Assembly (NCBI GenBank): GCA_958510875.1
Contig: OY294067.1
Span: 277,370,742 to 277,434,741, forward strand
Direction: 5' to 3'
DNA from: Endomychus coccineus
Taxonomy: Eukaryota > Arthropoda > Insecta > Coleoptera > Endomychidae
Length of the DNA: 64,000 nucleotides
Within the stretch, counting starts at the first letter, position 1, and each line of letters opens with the position of its first letter. This document shows positions 33,929 through 44,663 of this stretch, in pieces. Under the pieces are notes generated by a model. The model was given only the letters and a program-made list of their open reading frames with translations. It ran no database searches and was not told the DNA's origin. The translations under genes and the position numbers were made by a program.

Positions 33929-35002
33929 ATGGTGTACACATTGCAAGAACGTGTTGAGCTGGTTAGCCTTTATTACCAAAACCAAAATTATGCCCGAGCG
34001 GCTGCAAGGATATTTAACGAAAACCATCCTGAACGTAGCGTTCGCCATAAGTACGTAATGGAATTGATTTCAAAATTTGTGGAGGCGGGTTCAGTAATGG
34101 ATAAAAAAAGGGCACCCATTGGAATTGTTAATGATGAAGGAGCAGCTGTGGCGGTATTGGGACATGTCCAACTTATGCCAAACACGCAATCTGTACGACA
34201 ACTTTCTGCAGCTTCCGGTATTAGCCAATCTAACGTTTTCAGAATTTTACATGAACACAAGTTCCATCCGTACAAAATTAAATTGATTCAGGAATTAAAT
34301 GATGATGATTGGGATCGAAGGCAAGAGTTTTGCGAAATTATGGTCGAGCGTATCAACAATAACCCAAATTTCTTGTACAACGTTTGCTTTTCTGACGAAT
34401 GCACTTTTTTACTTAATGGAGAGGTTAACCGGCATAACTGTAGAATTTGGAGCGATACAAATCCTCATGTATTTCGAGAAGCTCACACTCAAGATCGGGA
34501 AAAGCTAAACGTTTGGGTAGGAATTTTGGGAGACCACCTAATTGGACCTCTGTTTATTCCTGGTAATTTAAATGGCGAAATTTATCTTGAAATGTTGGAA
34601 AATGCGATTGATCCGTTAATAACTGAACAATTAGAAAACGATCCTCTACTACTTGAACAACAATTGCATTTCCAACAAGACGGAGCTCCTCCTCACTACG
34701 CCGCACCAGTTCGCCATTACCTCAATTTGCAATACCCCGGTCGTTGGATTGGAAGAAGAGGTTCTATGGAGTGGCCTGCCCGATCTCCTGACCTGAACCC
34801 TCTGGACTTCTTCTTGTGGGGACATCTTAAGTCCAAGATTTTTGTGACTCAGCCTGAAAATTTGGACGAACTACGCCAACGAATTGTAAATGAGTGTCGT
34901 CAAATAACTCCAATTATGCTGAACCATGTTAGAGACGGTTTTCAGTCAAGATTGTATTATTGTATGGAAGTCAATGGAGGACAATTTGAACATTTGATTT
35001 AA
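33929..35002 (+). CDS. Mariner-family transposase, DD41D type, 357 aa
   Basis: Cut-and-paste transposase acting in the nucleus on its own inverted repeats. I prefer the ATG at 33929 (MVYTLQERVEL), since homologues start just before this helix-turn-helix; the frame is open from 33869 and would add 20 residues. Order: first HTH (about 1-50, LVSLYYQNQNYARAAARIF), second HTH (about 85-125, SVRQLSAASGISQSNVFRIL), catalytic domain (about 150-340). Catalytic aspartates are in CFSDECTF, FQQDGAPPH and NPLDFFLWG; 41 residues lie between the last two, counted from the sequence. The length suits the family. The last 15-17 codons fall within inverted-repeat sequence. No stop or frameshift was seen, so it may be functional. 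Confidence 0.92.
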   Translation: MVYTLQERVELVSLYYQNQNYARAAARIFNENHPERSVRHKYVMELISKFVEAGSVMDKKRAPIGIVNDEGAAVAVLGHVQLMPNTQSVRQLSAASGISQSNVFRILHEHKFHPYKIKLIQELNDDDWDRRQEFCEIMVERINNNPNFLYNVCFSDECTFLLNGEVNRHNCRIWSDTNPHVFREAHTQDREKLNVWVGILGDHLIGPLFIPGNLNGEIYLEMLENAIDPLITEQLENDPLLLEQQLHFQQDGAPPHYAAPVRHYLNLQYPGRWIGRRGSMEWPARSPDLNPLDFFLWGHLKSKIFVTQPENLDELRQRIVNECRQITPIMLNHVRDGFQSRLYYCMEVNGGQFEHLI

Positions 35003-35010
35003 ACACGCAA

Positions 35011-35389
35011 TTTTTTTATGAATGTGATTTTTTGAAGATTGTTTAAGTTTGTAAAAAAGGCTTAATAAAAATGAGCTTGTACATTGTACAAATAACCAAA
35101 ATATTCAAGGTGACGCATTCGAGCAACAAAATTAATTTCTGGCGAAAACGGTTCATCAAATTTACGTTTTTCATACACCGTTGTAAAGAGGCTTGCAAGA
35201 CCTTTCAAATGACGTATCACTCAACCCCTCTCCCCTATTCAATTTAGAGGGGTTGAAGCGCCCCCTATTAGGGGGTTGCTCGTTCAAGCCTCAAATATAC
35301 GTCAAAAGATGTCCCCCAAACAAAATCATTCGACGTGTTTCGGGGAATAAGAAATATATGGGGTGACTCGTCTGAGATGGAACACCCTG
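35011..35389. repeat. Right terminal inverted repeat of the intact mariner
   Basis: Mirror of 33267-33662. The transposase stop at 35000-35002 lies just outside the main block but inside the extended pairing with 33705-33760. Confidence 0.9.
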
Positions 35390-35391
35390 TA

Positions 35392-36061
35392 TAGAATTTT
35401 CTAGGGAAATAAAATTGCCTGTTAATCAAGGCGGTCCCTTTCTCTTGACATTTCTCTCAACTATAATTTGAAAACTTCTCAAGAACTGTCATTACTCTGA
35501 ACTTGTACAAAGTTCGGTCTGCATGTAACAACACTGACAAATAATTTCCCATTATAATATAGCGCTGTTCAAATTAAAGTAGGTCAACAAGTACTCATTG
35601 ATCGAAATACAATACATTTCCCAAAAGATAGCCAAACTGAATCGCATTCGTACCAATAGGAAATACAATATCGCCAGATAGTCCAACAACAGTTTTGTAA
35701 ACACATTAGTCTATTCAGTAAATATCAAATAGTTACGTAAACGATTATATTTCAATTTCCTACTGTTTCGTTTATTGTTCGGAAGGACTTAATGGAACTT
35801 CAAGGATGCTACGTTGTCGCATTCAATTCAAATCCTGTGGGAAGCTGACCAAACATCTCATAAGTTTCCTTGCGTTTTCACAAACGTTCGGAAAATTTAT
35901 AAACAAGAAGGCATACGATACGCCAAGGACCACTGAATGCCTCTCTGAGAAATATATGTGTGTTACGCATCTTCTTCCTTTATATATGATTCAGATATAA
36001 TCCCAATAGCTTTTATGCCTGGTATTCTGTTTCACGAAACGGTGTTTTCATTTATTATAGG
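35392..36061. other. No gene seen
   Basis: Only a 64-codon open frame (35806-36000) without a recognisable domain. Confidence 0.5.
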
Positions 36062-36064
36062 TTC

Positions 36065-37589
36065 TAGTCCAGGAAATGAAGTACAAAATCGACCCAAATT
36101 AGAAAAATTTGAGGTAAAAGGCCGATTTTGATGTGTGAGGGCTCATTCGATTCGTTTTGACCTCTAGATCAGAATCTGCCACAGCTACATAGGGGGAAAT
36201 TTGTCCTATTGTTAATAAACAATAAATAATCCATCGATTTTAAGCGGGTAAGATGAAAATTTTCGATTATTTAATCAATAAAAAGTGTAATTTTGGTGTT
36301 TTTAACAATTTGTTAGTTATCTATTTGTTAATAAGCAATTTGTTAAAAATATCCAAGATTAGAGTCATTTTCAGCTAATTTGAGGTCGCTGAACGCAAAT
36401 TTGATATTACTTTTTCATTTGACTATCAATTTTCTTAGTTAATTAACAATTTGTTAATTAACAAATTGACAAAACAATAAAAAAATTTTAAATATCTAAG
36501 ATTAGAACCATTTTTGGGTAATTTGAGGTCGCTGAACACAAATTTGATATTATTTTTTCATTTGACTATCAATTTTATTAGTTAATTAACAAGTTTTTGT
36601 TTCAAATATCAACAAGAAAAATGGATAAATTAAAATATTTAAGATTGCTGTCATTTCCGGAGAATCTAAAGTACCTAAAAATGAATTCAAGATAATATTT
36701 TCAATAAATTGGTTATAAATCATTGTTTTAAAAAAAATGAGGATTTGAATATGGAAAAATGGACAAGGTTTTTTGGAAAAAATATGTAACAAAATTATTT
36801 TAAATACAAATTTTATAACTTTTTATTCTATATTTCTACTTTAAATTTTTTTTATTTTTTTGTCAATTTTTCAATTAACAAATTGTTAATTAACTAATAA
36901 AATTGATAGTCAAATGAAAAAATGATATCAAATTTGTTTTCAGCGACCTCAAATTACCCAAAAATGACTCTAATCTTGGATATTTTCAAAATTTTTATTT
37001 TTTTATCAATTTGTTAATTAACAAATTGTAATAAGATTCTTGACCCAGTATGAATTATATATAAAAATTCTCGGGAAATAGGTCTTAAGACGAATATTTA
37101 AAACAAAGTGTTAATGTGACCTATTTCCCGAGAATTTTTATATATAATTAACAAATTGTTAATTAACTAATAAAATTGATAGTCAAATGAAAAAGTAATA
37201 TCAAATTTGTGTTCAGCGACCTCAAATTAGCTGAAAATGACTCTAATCTTGGATATTTTTAAGAAATTGTTTATTAACAAATAGGTAACTAACAAATTGT
37301 TAAAAACACCAAAATTACACTTTTTATTCATTAAATCATCGAAAATTTTCATCTTACCCGCTTAAAATCGATGGAAAATAGCGTTTTCAATTTTTTTTTT
37401 ATTATGTCAAAAACATGCCATTTATTGGCCATTATTTATTGTTTATTAACAATATCACAAATTTCCCCCTATGTAGCTGTGGCAGATTCTGATCTAGAGG
37501 TCAAAACGAATCGAATGAGCCCTCACACATGAAAATCGGCCTTTTACATCAAATTTTCCTTTTCAAAACCTTTTTTATTTCCTGGACTA
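36065..37589. mobile_element. Large palindromic element P2, 1.5 kb
   Basis: Ends TAGTCCAGGAAATGAAG (36065) and ATTTCCTGGACTA (to 37589), flanked by TTC at 36062-36064 and 37590-37592. Arms pair over GAGGGCTCATTCGATTCG and CTAGATCAGAATCTGCCACA. The centre is rich in AATTTGTTAATTAACAA strings, giving many nested small palindromes. The motif TTTGAGGTCGCTGAACRCAAATTTGATATT occurs twice in the left arm and inverted twice in the right. A 116-bp Penelope-like piece interrupts the right arm. Confidence 0.85.
37030..37145. mobile_element. Penelope-like terminal fragment inserted in P2
   Basis: Bracketed by AATTAACAAATTGT at 37016-37029 and 37146-37159, although the host sequence is itself rich in this string. 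The insert holds an inverted pair built on AATTCTCGGGAAATAGGTC / GACCTATTTCCCGAGAATT, the sequence that follows the hammerhead-like motifs at 17852 and 61857. It looks like a very short inverted Penelope derivative. Confidence 0.6.
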
Positions 37590-38089
37590 TTCAGAATTAA
37601 ATTATACACTAGCGTTCTATTTCAACACGCACCGTTGTGCGGTCCTAAGACGCTTAATAAATATTGACAATATGGTCAATAAATGATATAGCCAAACTAG
37701 AATTGAACTTGAATAAAATAACTATTAAAAATTCGATTTTCACCAGTTTATTTCTTGTAAACTTAGAAGTCATATCAAAGCACAGTTTGTAATACGACTA
37801 AAGGACGGAACCAAAAATATACCGCCAAGTATCGACTTTCGAACCAGATGTTGAAGATTTATGAGGTAATAGAAAAGACCTTATTAGAAATATCGCTATT
37901 TGCGCATTCTACCTAAAATATATTTTTAACATAAAGACGCATGTAGAAATTTGCAAGGGTTGTAATTAATCAAATTAGTGTAAATCTGACTTAATGACTG
38001 AATATCTGTTCTATGATTTACTCATTAGGAATCACGTTTTATGTAAATCATCTCCAGAATAGATCATTTATAATAATTGGTTTCCCTAG
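37590..38089. repeat. Penelope-associated untranslated sequence
   Basis: 37735-37755 is an inverted copy of the TAAAAGTTCGATTTTCAC-type repeat. 37945-37985 (CATGTAGAAATTTGCAAGGG..AATTAATCAAATT) recurs at about 60545-60588 inside the Penelope-like element there. No coding sequence was seen. Confidence 0.5.
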
Positions 38090-38477
38090 TTAAAATATTA
38101 AAATTTTTATGATCGAATGGATGGTTATAATCGAAGCAATGTTTAGCAAGGGCGGTGAAATTTTCTTAATTTTGAGACGTTTTTTATTCCCATCTGCATC
38201 ATGCCTAATGTTCATATCTAGGAAATCTATGTTGTTGTTCACTTCTATTTCACAAGTAAATTGAAGTATACAGTAGAAATTGTTAAATTTATGAATCACC
38301 TACTGAATTTTATCGTTTGGAACACACATTAGGCAATCATCTACAAACCGTGTAAAGAATATGGGTTGAAAATCTAATGACGTTTCAGCGACGTGGGCAT
38401 TTTTAATTGAAATTAGTGCCATAAAGACGCCTTGTGATACAATTAGTTTTAAGAAATCACGTTTTAGACATTGATAC
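38090..38477 (-). pseudogene. Penelope-like reverse transcriptase, C-terminal fragment
   Basis: The minus strand reads LKLIVSQGVFMALISIKNAHVAET, then PIFFTRFVDDCLMCVPNDK with the catalytic FVDD box, then (next frame) HKFNNFYCILQFTCEIE and NNIDFLDMNI. Further on, in a third frame, HCFDYNHPFDHK matches the YNSNHP-type box characteristic of Penelope-like elements. At least two frameshifts and a stop; the fingers and the GIY-YIG endonuclease are not visible. The upstream side is cut at a hammerhead-like motif in the opposite orientation, as expected for an inverted terminal copy. Confidence 0.8.
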
Positions 38478-38519
38478 CTCTTCTGATGATGGTCGTGAGA
38501 CCGAAACGTACGTAAAGAC
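38478..38519 (+). ncRNA. Hammerhead ribozyme-like motif C
   Basis: CTCTT, CTGATGATGGTCGTGAGACC, GAAACGTACGTA, then AAGAC. Stem I has four pairs (TCTT/AAGA); stems II and III are as in motif B. It lies directly beside the minus-strand reverse-transcriptase fragment but points the other way, and is followed by GAAAATAATAAGTACATTAC. Confidence 0.6.
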
Positions 38520-38700
38520 GAAAATAATAAGTACATTACTTCGTAATATTTATTTGAAGAAGCTAGGGTGTTAGCGAAACTATGGTTACATTTATTTATT
38601 AAACTAGCGAAAATCGAACTTTTATAGTAATTTTATCTAAGTTTAGAATGGATGTTCATCATGTAATGTCTAATTCTATTCAAACTAAAATTGCCTCACG
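38520..38700 (+). repeat. Penelope-associated terminal repeat copy
   Basis: GTTAGCGAAACTATGG, TTTATTTATTAAACTAGCG, AAAATCGAACTTTTATAG, then TTTAGAATGGATGTTCATCA. It matches 29938-30070 over about 110 bp. Confidence 0.6.
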
Positions 38701-38881
38701 ATATCAACATTTATTGACAATACACTCAGTTCTAGGAATGTCACTTCCACCAGAAGAACAAACAAGATATGAACGAGATAATGGTTTCGAAACAGGAACA
38801 CTTACATATTTGACCTACCATTTTACTTTATCGAATGAAGTGCGCGTATCTGCCCCAACAGATTCACTTGCGATTGACTAG
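38648..38881 (+). other. Unassigned open frame, 77 codons
   Basis: Starts MDVHHVMSNS and contains LPPEEQTRYERDNGFETG. The first part overlaps the Penelope-associated repeat that also occurs at 30025, so it may be read-through of repeat sequence. No family is recognised. Confidence 0.25.
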
Positions 38882-39479
38882 GGGTCATCCATGTAATATG
38901 TTACGCTATTTTCACTCATTCTTAGCCCTCGTTTCCCCTTGTTAAATTTCTCCACAAGTCAATTGACAGTTTAAAAAAATTTAAAAAATACGTCACACCT
39001 GTTTTCAACAAAAAGGTTTTATAAAGTTAAAATATATTTATTACATAATAAAAATGGTTTATTACTTATTATTTAGTCCAGTAAAAAAAGTACTCAACCT
39101 CTGTGTTGCCAGTTACAGGTAGATTTTAAGAAATTCTTTTTGCATATTGTTGGTTTAGTTCACAATGCAGAATTTACCAAAAAAACATGGGTGGAGCCCT
39201 CCCGTTCTATTAACTAATAATATGTTAATAAACGAAATAAACAAATGATTTATTTGACTTCAAAATGTTATCTTAGGGGTTTCGAGGTTGCTGATTACGA
39301 AACCAAGTGTCAAAATTGCGAAAAAACGCGAAAAACCTGCTAATAATTCAACGAAAATATAACAAATATGCTTAAAATGTATACGTTTGTAAAACGTATA
39401 GAGTATATTAGCTAGTTACACCAATAAACTTATTGGAAAGCTAAAAAACGTGAAAAACAAGTCGCGCGCCAACCATTAA
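38882..39479. other. No gene seen; one palindrome-family motif
   Basis: 39278-39320 reads TAGGGGTTTCGAGGTTGCTG then ATTACGAAACCAAGTG, the internal motif of the palindromic elements. A TAGTCCAGTAAAAAAAGT string at about 39074 resembles their left terminus, but no right partner was found. Confidence 0.4.
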
Positions 39480-40830
39480 ACTCGATATACTACCAATCGT
39501 GCACGGGAGAGGAGAAGTCGCTCTAGAATAAAAGTAAGACAATACTCTGGTAACAAACGCCGCAATCGTCTGGTGGGCAAAAACAAAAACGAAAGTTTCC
39601 CACCATTCCCTCCACATAGTTCAGAGTATGGCGTGCTTAGGAATAACAGGTGCAATGTCGACCACCCCAACGGCTGCAATGGAAAGGCTGTTGGGATTGG
39701 AGCCACTGCAGCTCGCCGTTCAGACAGAAGCCATGAGAGGACCGTATCGCTTCGATCTTATTGGATAAGGAAAGGCCGAAGCATTCTTGGATCGCCTGGG
39801 CTATTGGGGAAAAGATCCGGCAGGATCAAGTTTCCCAGGACTTCCGTACCGTTCACGATTCAAACCTTGAATATGCGGTAGAACACTGGGGCAATCCTTA
39901 TATGATACCAGGGGATTCCGTATGGTTTACCGAAGGCACCAAGACCAAAGAAAGTACAGGGGCTGAACTAGTCGAGACAAAGGACCAAGGAAAAATAATT
40001 TTTTTGAGCCTGCGACAGTATTCCAAGCAAAAATATCAGAAATTTTAACATGTGCTCGAATTATGAGGGAGAGATCCTATCAGAACAGACAAATCACAAT
40101 CATAGCTAGCAATCACCTCACAATGTATACTCGATTGTAAAAGGGCCTAACGGCACTAATAAAGAACCCCAACGGAGTGACACTCGTATGGGAGTCTGAG
40201 GAAACCAGAAGCAAAGGGACTGAAACTGCCGTCGAACTCGCCAAAGCGGGGCCGGAACTACCCCTGATTGGACCAGAGCCAACTTGTGGCATTCCTCATG
40301 CGATCCAAAAATGACTCGAGGCAGAGAGAGCACCGTGCCTATTAGAGGGAGCTGCCCCGTATGTCGCACTCCAAGCGACTAATAGGAGACCTCCAGCAGC
40401 AACGAGTGAAAAATCTACTAACGTTCAGCAGACAAGAAATATGGAATCTTGTTGCATTCCTGACCGGACACGCCCTATGTGCACGGGTTGCGGCGTGGAA
40501 GAAGAGACACCCATGCATGTGCTGTGTCAGTACACGACATACGCGGATGGTCGTCGGACATACCTTGGAGACGATAAAACTACACCCGAGGAAATCAGAA
40601 ATATCCCCTATATCAGGCTACTGAATTTCATAGAATACACCGGATTGATGAGCAGATAGGAATGTGTGAGGGCACAATAGGATACTAATGCCCGCAGTTC
40701 TGAAGGAAAGAGAACCAACTTTACGGGGGAGAGGTTTTAGTCGGTAAAAATCCGGCACACCCGGGGGATCGGGCCCCCGAGGAGAATATGCCAGATTTCC
40801 CCTCCTCTATGCACAAAGAAGACAATACCC
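39480..40830 (+). pseudogene. Decayed RNase-H LINE, second lineage, with 3' UTR
   Basis: Reading across frames: AIVWWAKTKT and ACLGITGAMSTTPTAAMERLL (about 39560-39690), the spacer typical between reverse transcriptase and RNase H; then VWFTEGTKTKESTGA (about 39920), a damaged RNase H start in which the first catalytic D of FTDG is E; then MCTGCGVEEETPMHVLCQY (about 40480), the C-terminal Cys/His motif. It closes with RLLNFIEYTGLMSR and a GC-rich 3' region (CCCGGGGGATCGGGCCCCCG, about 40765). Clearly different from family 3 at 20697. Confidence 0.75.
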
Positions 40831-43412
40831 TTCGTTGCCCAAAAAGTTTTTACTGGAAAAAATGATTGTAGTTCGAGTGACGCGGGTCTAAAAACAAATT
40901 ATTCTCATTTTTCTACTTTGTACTAATCTCAAAAAATGATATAAAGTCGAACCTAAACAATGAATCGGTTTGAAACATGTTGCAACTTGTTACAAAATAC
41001 CATATGTTTGATATGTATTGAGTTTGATTTCGATATCTATCATACTTTGTAAACTTCACCCACCTCTAGGGGTGCCGGATGATTTATGGCACCCAAATTT
41101 GTATCTTTGAACCTTCATCCCTACCGTTAGAAAGAACATATCGAAAAAATCAAAATGTATATTATAGTAATAACCCAAACCTATAACCTCTAATTGTTTT
41201 TAGTTAATATTGTTGCTAGGTTACTGCAAGTAATGGAGCACGGCGTCAAAAAAAAAAGTTTTTCATCAATAACTTTTGAATAAATATTAATTTATACAAT
41301 CAATAATATACTACTGATCAGATAATTTTTAATGAAAGCGCTGCAGTGACAGCGACTATATTATTGTCTTGACTGTCGTATTGATGGAACTGACCCAAGC
41401 AATTATATCAGATGTAGGCACTCTGATATTTTGAAGCGCAGCCTATGTATTAGGTGACCTCCAGTGTAACCCAATGATGGTTTATGTACTTCACAACATC
41501 TACGTACTTGGTACTTCATTTAAAAAACAATTTATTTTAGCCAGCCACGTTGAACGAACATAAACCATATACCCATTTCTATGTGGTATTTCTCACAACA
41601 TATGAACTGTAGAAAACGGATTTCAACTCATTTGATTTCAGCCAATGAACTGTGTATAAAGTGCTCACAATTGAATAATTACATCGAAAAGAAACCATTA
41701 GTTAATGTACCTACTGAATCTGAAATATTTACGGGAAATTAAGAACTAGGAGTGAAAGCTAAATGTACTAAATGTAATTGGAAAATGCAACGTAATTATA
41801 GCAAACCCCATTAGTAAGTGGTTCGGAATGTGAAGTCGCTGTAAAATTAGTTCGTTAATTCTCCATCTTCCATTATGATTACACTGGAATCTCCATTAAA
41901 TTTAACTGGCGTATGATTATTTTAAAGGGAAAAGGTTCTCTAGAGTGTCATGAATCAACTCACCGTCAGCTATTTCATCAGGTCCCTGTAACAAAAATTT
42001 TGAGTTAGATATTAAATAAATGAACGACGTTTCAATGTATAGTGGTTTTAACGTTCAATTTTACCAAATCCATATCTATAATATATGAATGTGTGACTCA
42101 ATTCATAGTGTTAATGGCTAAAGAGAGCGGACTCTATGCGACATCGGCCAGGATGGTATTAAGATCACAGAGAAATGGTGTAAACCTGCAGGAATAGGAA
42201 TTACCAGCTAAAATAAAATGAACCAAATTGAGCAGAATGAAATTACCATAGTGTCAGGTCAACTAGGCATAACACTTAGAGAAAAATGTTGTATCAGTGA
42301 AACCTATTATTTTTTCTTCTCTCACTATTCGTAGTGTGAGGGAAGTTCTTAGTGTAGTCGGTCTAAAAAATTTTTTTCGAGGTGAAGTCTGTGTGTTATG
42401 TATATTATGGGAAATTGTCTAATCCAACATCGGAAGACTTGGGGAATTTACGGCATGTGATATATACTAAACTGTACGGTTCAAGAAAGATGACCGGTGG
42501 GAAGAAGGCCAAAAAGTCGCAGGCTGTCCACAATAGCTATGTAGCATATACTATTTTACTACACTCATTGGAAAAGTTTAGGGATATTTGGAGAATATCA
42601 TAAAAATAAAATGTGTATCACTCATATTTTAAATTTTTCGAATTCATCAGTTGAAATGCTCATGCAGATTAGTTTTTGTTTGGAATCACCATTAAAAGAA
42701 AACTTGACAAACACGAAAGATGAGGAAAAAAATGAACTGACATGCTACCAAATTGTTCTACAACAACTCTAGACATTTCTGATTAGTGTATTTGTTTATA
42801 CTCCATTTTCAATGAAATACATTTCAGTATTATCACCTTTACGAGGCGATGTCATTAGAATTAATGTGCTGTACAACTACATATTCCTTCTGGAAGCGGC
42901 ATATCGCCGACAAAGGCAAATACAATAGTGATTGGCATGAAATTCTCTATAGCGTATTCTGAACAGTTTGATTTAATGGTTGAAACACGTTATAATTCAA
43001 ACGTGCGTCCAATGATTAACCGATATAAATAGGGCTAAATAATTATTTTACTTCGTCTGGGATTCATTATATTATACAGAAGTATCATAATATTGATTAT
43101 ACCCTTAATATGGACGCTTATGACTTCGTACAAATATATAAGGGAACAAATTAGTTTCTAGTACCGAGTATCCGAGTGAATATCTACCCGGAAGACAATG
43201 AGCTTGGGGATACGGGAAGACCTAATTATCAGTGGATCCATAACTTCATTTCAAACCCTACAAATTACTTGCGATTTGTAACATTTCAAATTGAAACCAA
43301 GTATACGTAATAATTTCCGCAGGCTAATAAAATTCATCGTATGTAGTGGAATAAATTAACGCCCACTGACAAATGTTCGTCTAATTAGCTATAGATATTT
43401 TAGTAAGATGTA
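40831..43412. other. Long stretch without a recognised gene
   Basis: Open frame 42382-42603 (+, 73 codons) shows no domain. No inverted pair of more than about 20 bp was noticed. Typical AT-rich intergenic or intronic sequence. Confidence 0.5.
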
Positions 43413-43937
43413 CTGGGTTCCCCATAATAGACTACTCATTTTAATATTTGAATTGAAATTTTTTTAGTTAACAAAGCAAACTTTTTATTTTACTGAATTA
43501 CAGCTAACTCTTTGGGATTTATGATAACTTATAAATATTTGCCTAATTTAATTCTAACTTCTAAAAATCACGTCTTCTAAATGACCTCTACCAACTTCAA
43601 CAAATTTTTCAATATTAGATAAAAAGTGGTTCATTACACGGCGTAGCAAACCTTCGTCTATTCCTTCAACTTCTTCACGAATTTTGACTTTCAGTTCCTC
43701 GATTGTACCTGGACGACTTGCAAACACTTTGGCATTTAAATATCCCCAAAGGAAAAAATCGGGTGCCGTTAAGTCGGGGGACCTCAAAGGCCAAGGCAAA
43801 TCTCCGAATCGAGAAACGAATCGGCCATTAAACATTTCTCGCAGGAACCTCATTGAGTTTCTGGTGGTATGAGCGGTTGCCCCATCTTGTTCAAATAGTA
43901 AGGCATTGTTTAGTAATCCTCGTCTATTTTTATCGTG
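43413..43937 (-). pseudogene. 3' half of a DD41D mariner
   Basis: The terminal repeat CTGGGTTCCCCATAATAGAC follows TA at 43411-43412. The minus strand encodes LLFEQDGATAHTTRN, RSPDLTAPDFFLWGYL and the C-terminus (EGLLRRVMNHF, GHLEDVIF). The spacing from the D of EQDG to the D of APDFF is 41 residues. The first catalytic D and both HTH motifs are absent: the coding sequence stops at the fold-back that starts near 43938. Same family as the window-edge fragment at 1-323. Confidence 0.85.
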
Positions 43938-44663
43938 CAAAAGACAGCTTTCACAAGCATTTTCTACTCATAGTAAGCTATATTCTGTGCGATAAAAAAT
44001 TTTTTTTTACTCTTAATTGATTTTGAAGGGGTAGTGGGTGTTTTTCTCCCCAACTTCTACGCCACTGAAAAAAGTACGGTTTTGAGAGAACCATTTGAAC
44101 CGCCAAAAAAGGTACTCTTGGTCATAAGCTCTAAAGTTCACCGTTTTTGAGAAAAATCAACTTTTATGTGGAAAAACATGGTCAATTCTTACTAATTAAA
44201 CAAAATTTATTCAAACGTTAGAACAAGTAACAAAACCAAAGGATTGACCATGATTTTCAACATAAAAGTTGATTTTTCTCGAAAACGGTCAACTTTAGAG
44301 CTTATACCTTTTTTGTGTAGAAAACATTGGCAGTTCAACTGTATCAAAACCGAACTTTTTTCAGTGGCGTAGAAGTTGGGGAGAAAAACACCCACTACCC
44401 CTTCAATATCTTCACCAATTATGACTGAAAAAAAATTTTTTACCGCTCAGAACATAGCTTACTATGAGTAGAAAATGCTGACAAAAGCTGTTTTCTGTAC
44501 GATAAACGGTTCCGGAGATATTCGCAAAAAAGGAAATTTTTTTTTTCAATTTCAACACCTTGTATCTCGAAAACGAAGCCTTCTACGACATATGTTTATA
44601 GGAACTTTTCTCCTCTGTTCTATCTCGTGTTGAAGTTTGTCTACAAAAAACTGACTCACCCTG
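43938..44663. mobile_element. Fold-back element with 0.27-kb arms and a mariner-like outer end
   Basis: Arms 43938-44205 and 44218-44507 are inverted copies (GCATTTTCTACTCATAGTAA against TTACTATGAGTAGAAAATGC; CCCAACTTCTACGCCACTG against its inverse). Beyond the right arm the sequence continues to CTGACTCACCCTG followed by TA (44664-44665), a mariner-type terminus. The left arm instead runs straight into the mariner coding piece, so the left end of the element is lost or the two are fused. Confidence 0.7.

Larger units (their letters stand above)
33267..35389 (+). mobile_element. Apparently intact DD41D mariner with long inverted repeats
   Basis: Starts CAGGGTGTTCCATCTCAGA and ends with the inverse TCTGAGATGGAACACCCTG, with TA at 33265-33266 and 35390-35391. 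Terminal repeats are about 380-400 bp (33267-33662 and 35011-35389) with few differences; pairing resumes further in, so that 33705-33760 mirrors 34950-35008. One uninterrupted transposase lies between them. Close similarity of the ends and an open frame point to a recent insertion. Confidence 0.95.
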
